NCBI GenBank assembly: GCA_007571105.1
Contig: RKRZ01000119.1
Coordinates: 1 to 7,189, forward strand
Origin: Gammaproteobacteria bacterium
Lineage (GTDB): Bacteria > Pseudomonadota > Gammaproteobacteria > Poriferisulfidales > Poriferisulfidaceae
Direction: 5' to 3'
DNA: 7,189 nt
Shown here: piece by piece, positions 5,194-7,189 of the stretch
How positions within the stretch are numbered: the stretch's first letter is position 1
Layout of the letters: each line of letters begins with the position of its first letter
Position numbers and translations under genes: made by a program
The notes under the pieces: generated by a model
Told to the model about the DNA's origin: nothing
Databases searched by the model: none
Seen by the model: the letters and a program-made list of their open reading frames with translations, nothing else

Positions 5194-7189
5194 TCAAATA
5201 TCTTTGCGGCATAGCCCTTTGGCGCAACAGTAAGAGCAGGTTTCGGTGTCCCCATTTGCGGGCATGACCGCGCCATTGGCCATATCGCGATACAGATTTT
5301 TTAGGCGTTGCATCACTTGGGTTTGGGTTTCCTGAAGTTCTTCACCATCTAAAGAGGTGCTGCCTGGTTTTCGAATGCCGAGCCACCAGTATTCTGCTCG
5401 CGCAACGCCATCGAGCAATGCGGCGTAGGTGTTGAGCTGGACGTTTTCTCCGGAGGTGATCTGTGACTTCCTCACTGTATTTCCGCCAGTCTTGTAGTCA
5501 ACGAGTGTTTTCTTCCCGAGGTTGTCTACATCAATTCGGTCGATGCGTCCCGAAAGCTCAAAATCTTCGTTGAGTTGTTGATGTCTTTTTGTCTCACCAT
5601 TTTCAACTTTGCGCTGATTTTTTTCTGCATCAATCTGCAACTTGAGATACCGTGGGATGACCTGGTCCCATTGCGCAAGATAAATCAGCGGAGAGTGGTG
5701 CGCAGAGGGATAATGTTTGATCACGTGTCTCCCGATGTTTCTGAGCAAGCGAGTGGCTTCGAATTGGTGGTCTTCGGTTGATTCAGTCCACGGAGTTCCG
5801 GGGAAATCGACGTGATCGGTGTGGAAAACCTCAAGGCACCGATGAACGAATTCTCCAAACTCGGCAGGCTCCAGTTTTTCGTGCACTTCAGGAATTTCAC
5901 TAATCCCCAGCATGCGGTTGACAAAAAACTGATAGGGGCAATTCAGTAATTGCTGATGTGCCGAAGCGGAAATATATTGCGGGAGCAATTCAGGGACGGC
6001 TGCGGGGCGGGAGGTGACCTCGGGCAGTGCGTGTTTGTCATCCAGAGGTGTTGTGGTTGAAGCGATAGAAAGGAGCGCAAGCCTGCCGTCTTCCAGTGAG
6101 GTTCCATAACTCAATCGATGGAAGGTGTTCAGTTGGGCCCACCATGCGCTCGGCAAATAGAGTTGATCTTGATCTTTCTTTTGGTACGTGAGCAGGACTT
6201 CATCGGCCGCAACAATAGAAGCAATGAATTGCTGCAGGCGAAGTTGTCGAATTTCCGCATCTTGCCGCAGACCGAGGCTGGCACGAACGGATTCATTGAA
6301 GACGGTAAAGGTGTGATTGCCTCCAGGATAGTGGCGCGTGTCCATTCCCGCAACAATCAGGCAATCAAATTCAATGAGATGCGCTTGCTTCAGATTGATC
6401 AGGGTCACATCGTTGTCTGGAGCATAGGGGTGAAAGTTCTGTTTCTCAAGGTGGGTTTGCAGAACAGTTCTCCAATGTCGGGGTTCCAGAGTTTCCGTGT
6501 GCTCTGACAAATCATGGCGCATTTGATTCAATTCATGCAACAGTCGTTCGCCGACTTCGTCGTCACTCAGCAGATCAACACTGCCCAAGCGATTCAGACT
6601 TTCCAGGATGGCCTCAAAGTACTGCTGTGCAGTGAGAGATGGCGAATGCAACACATCCAGTGGTTTGGCGGCCTCTTCGACGGCGTCAAGCAGTGCTGTG
6701 ATTTCTGGCTCGGATTGGCATGCCGTCCGATATTGATCGAATGACCTGGAAATATTTTTTTCTCGAATGAGCTGTTCGAGTCTCCACACCAAAACCAGCC
6801 GGTCTTCTAGTGGTGTGGCGGGTTCTGGCAGGGCGACGAACGGGGATTTCAGAATGTTCCACAGATGCAGGTGATGAAAATCTTGTGAGACGCATTCCAG
6901 CCAATTGTGGATCAGGCTGGCGGCGCTGGTGGTGGATAGCGCCCATCCGGAAGAGTCATTCATGTGAATGCGGGTACGACCGAGCAGGGTGCTGATTCGA
7001 CGGGCGAGTTTTCTATCTTCTGTGATCAGCCCGATGTTGCGGCGTCCCTGTTGCAGCCAATCGCGGATTTGCACCTCAATGGCAACAGCGTGGGGCTCCG
7101 ATTCTGCTGCTGCAAGCAGGCGAAGATTTTTTGCAACCGAAGATTCTGAAGATTCCATGCGACAGATTTGCGCTCGTTCCGTAATGGTG
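5194..7189 (-). CDS. AddB-like DNA repair protein with C-terminal PD-(D/E)XK Fe-S nuclease, 5' end cut off
   Basis: The frame reads from the right edge to TGA at 5196-5194 without a stop. The Met at 7158 is internal, since ten in-frame codons precede it (TITERAQICR) and the family is about 900 residues long. Numbering from that Met (654 residues), the first part resembles the degenerate superfamily I helicase core of AddB: LQQGRRNIGLITED (35-48) and LINLKQAHLIEFDCLIVAGMD (253-273). The nuclease domain is C-terminal: C407 in LLNCPYQFF, GEFVHRCLEVF (435-445) with H439, GRIDRID (537-543), VDYKTG (553-558) with D554 and K556, and QLNTYAALL (574-582). C407 with C641, C644 and C650 (C-x2-C-x5-C) is the AddB-type Fe-S staple. 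All catalytic residues are present, so the nuclease looks active. It best fits the proteobacterial 'probable DNA repair protein' family related to AddB (TIGR03623, from memory), presumed to process double-strand breaks with a UvrD/AddA-type helicase. No helicase gene follows it. Confidence 0.88.
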   Translation of the reverse strand, partial: TITERAQICRMESSESSVAKNLRLLAAAESEPHAVAIEVQIRDWLQQGRRNIGLITEDRKLARRISTLLGRTRIHMNDSSGWALSTTSAASLIHNWLECVSQDFHHLHLWNILKSPFVALPEPATPLEDRLVLVWRLEQLIREKNISRSFDQYRTACQSEPEITALLDAVEEAAKPLDVLHSPSLTAQQYFEAILESLNRLGSVDLLSDDEVGERLLHELNQMRHDLSEHTETLEPRHWRTVLQTHLEKQNFHPYAPDNDVTLINLKQAHLIEFDCLIVAGMDTRHYPGGNHTFTVFNESVRASLGLRQDAEIRQLRLQQFIASIVAADEVLLTYQKKDQDQLYLPSAWWAQLNTFHRLSYGTSLEDGRLALLSIASTTTPLDDKHALPEVTSRPAAVPELLPQYISASAHQQLLNCPYQFFVNRMLGISEIPEVHEKLEPAEFGEFVHRCLEVFHTDHVDFPGTPWTESTEDHQFEATRLLRNIGRHVIKHYPSAHHSPLIYLAQWDQVIPRYLKLQIDAEKNQRKVENGETKRHQQLNEDFELSGRIDRIDVDNLGKKTLVDYKTGGNTVRKSQITSGENVQLNTYAALLDGVARAEYWWLGIRKPGSTSLDGEELQETQTQVMQRLKNLYRDMANGAVMPANGDTETCSYCCAKGLCRKDI

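Noticed and set aside
7156..7158. ATG at 7158 as the true start of the AddB-like gene
   Set aside because: The frame stays open to the window edge, no Shine-Dalgarno precedes it, and the family is about 900 residues, so the gene continues beyond 7189.

Overview
The window looks like chromosomal DNA from a proteobacterium, most likely a gammaproteobacterium. The grounds are the Liv-type ABC transporter subfamily, a full-length LeuA preceded by a leucine-rich leader peptide, a Fe-S family 4 uracil-DNA glycosylase carrying a gammaproteobacterial-style N-terminal extension, and an AddB-like repair nuclease of the roughly 900-residue proteobacterial type. I cannot name a genus. Nothing indicates mobile DNA, prophage or CRISPR.

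Layout. Bases 2-142 are the tail of a LivM-type permease. A 173-base leader leads into a periplasmic solute-binding protein (316-1662). Three inverted repeats follow, including a perfect 11-bp stem (1698-1722). The LivF-type ATPase follows (1803-2609). These three genes are the end of one transporter operon whose LivG, LivH and other members lie upstream of the window. The sequence does not prove the substrate is a branched-chain amino acid.

A separate unit starts right after livF. A probable extended -10 promoter (2620-2628) is followed by a 33-codon ORF (2653-2754) in which six of residues 21-28 are leucine, and then by leuA (2855-4390), 2-isopropylmalate synthase, the first committed enzyme of leucine synthesis. 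The Leu-codon stretch of the leader ORF (2709-2727) is complementary, over almost its full length, to 2827-2845, which contains the leuA Shine-Dalgarno sequence. No canonical intrinsic terminator is visible. My reading is a leucine-sensing leader that may gate translation of leuA rather than transcription: a ribosome stalled on Leu codons would expose the leuA ribosome-binding site. A second long-range pairing (2674-2684 with 2793-2803) is topologically incompatible with the first, giving a candidate two-state switch. This is the most interesting signal in the window.

Nine bases after leuA comes a family 4 uracil-DNA glycosylase gene (4400-5167), probably on the same mRNA. Convergent to it on the minus strand is an AddB-like protein with a C-terminal PD-(D/E)XK Fe-S nuclease (5194 to beyond 7189), cut by the window edge. 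The two DNA-repair genes end tail to tail, 26 bases apart.
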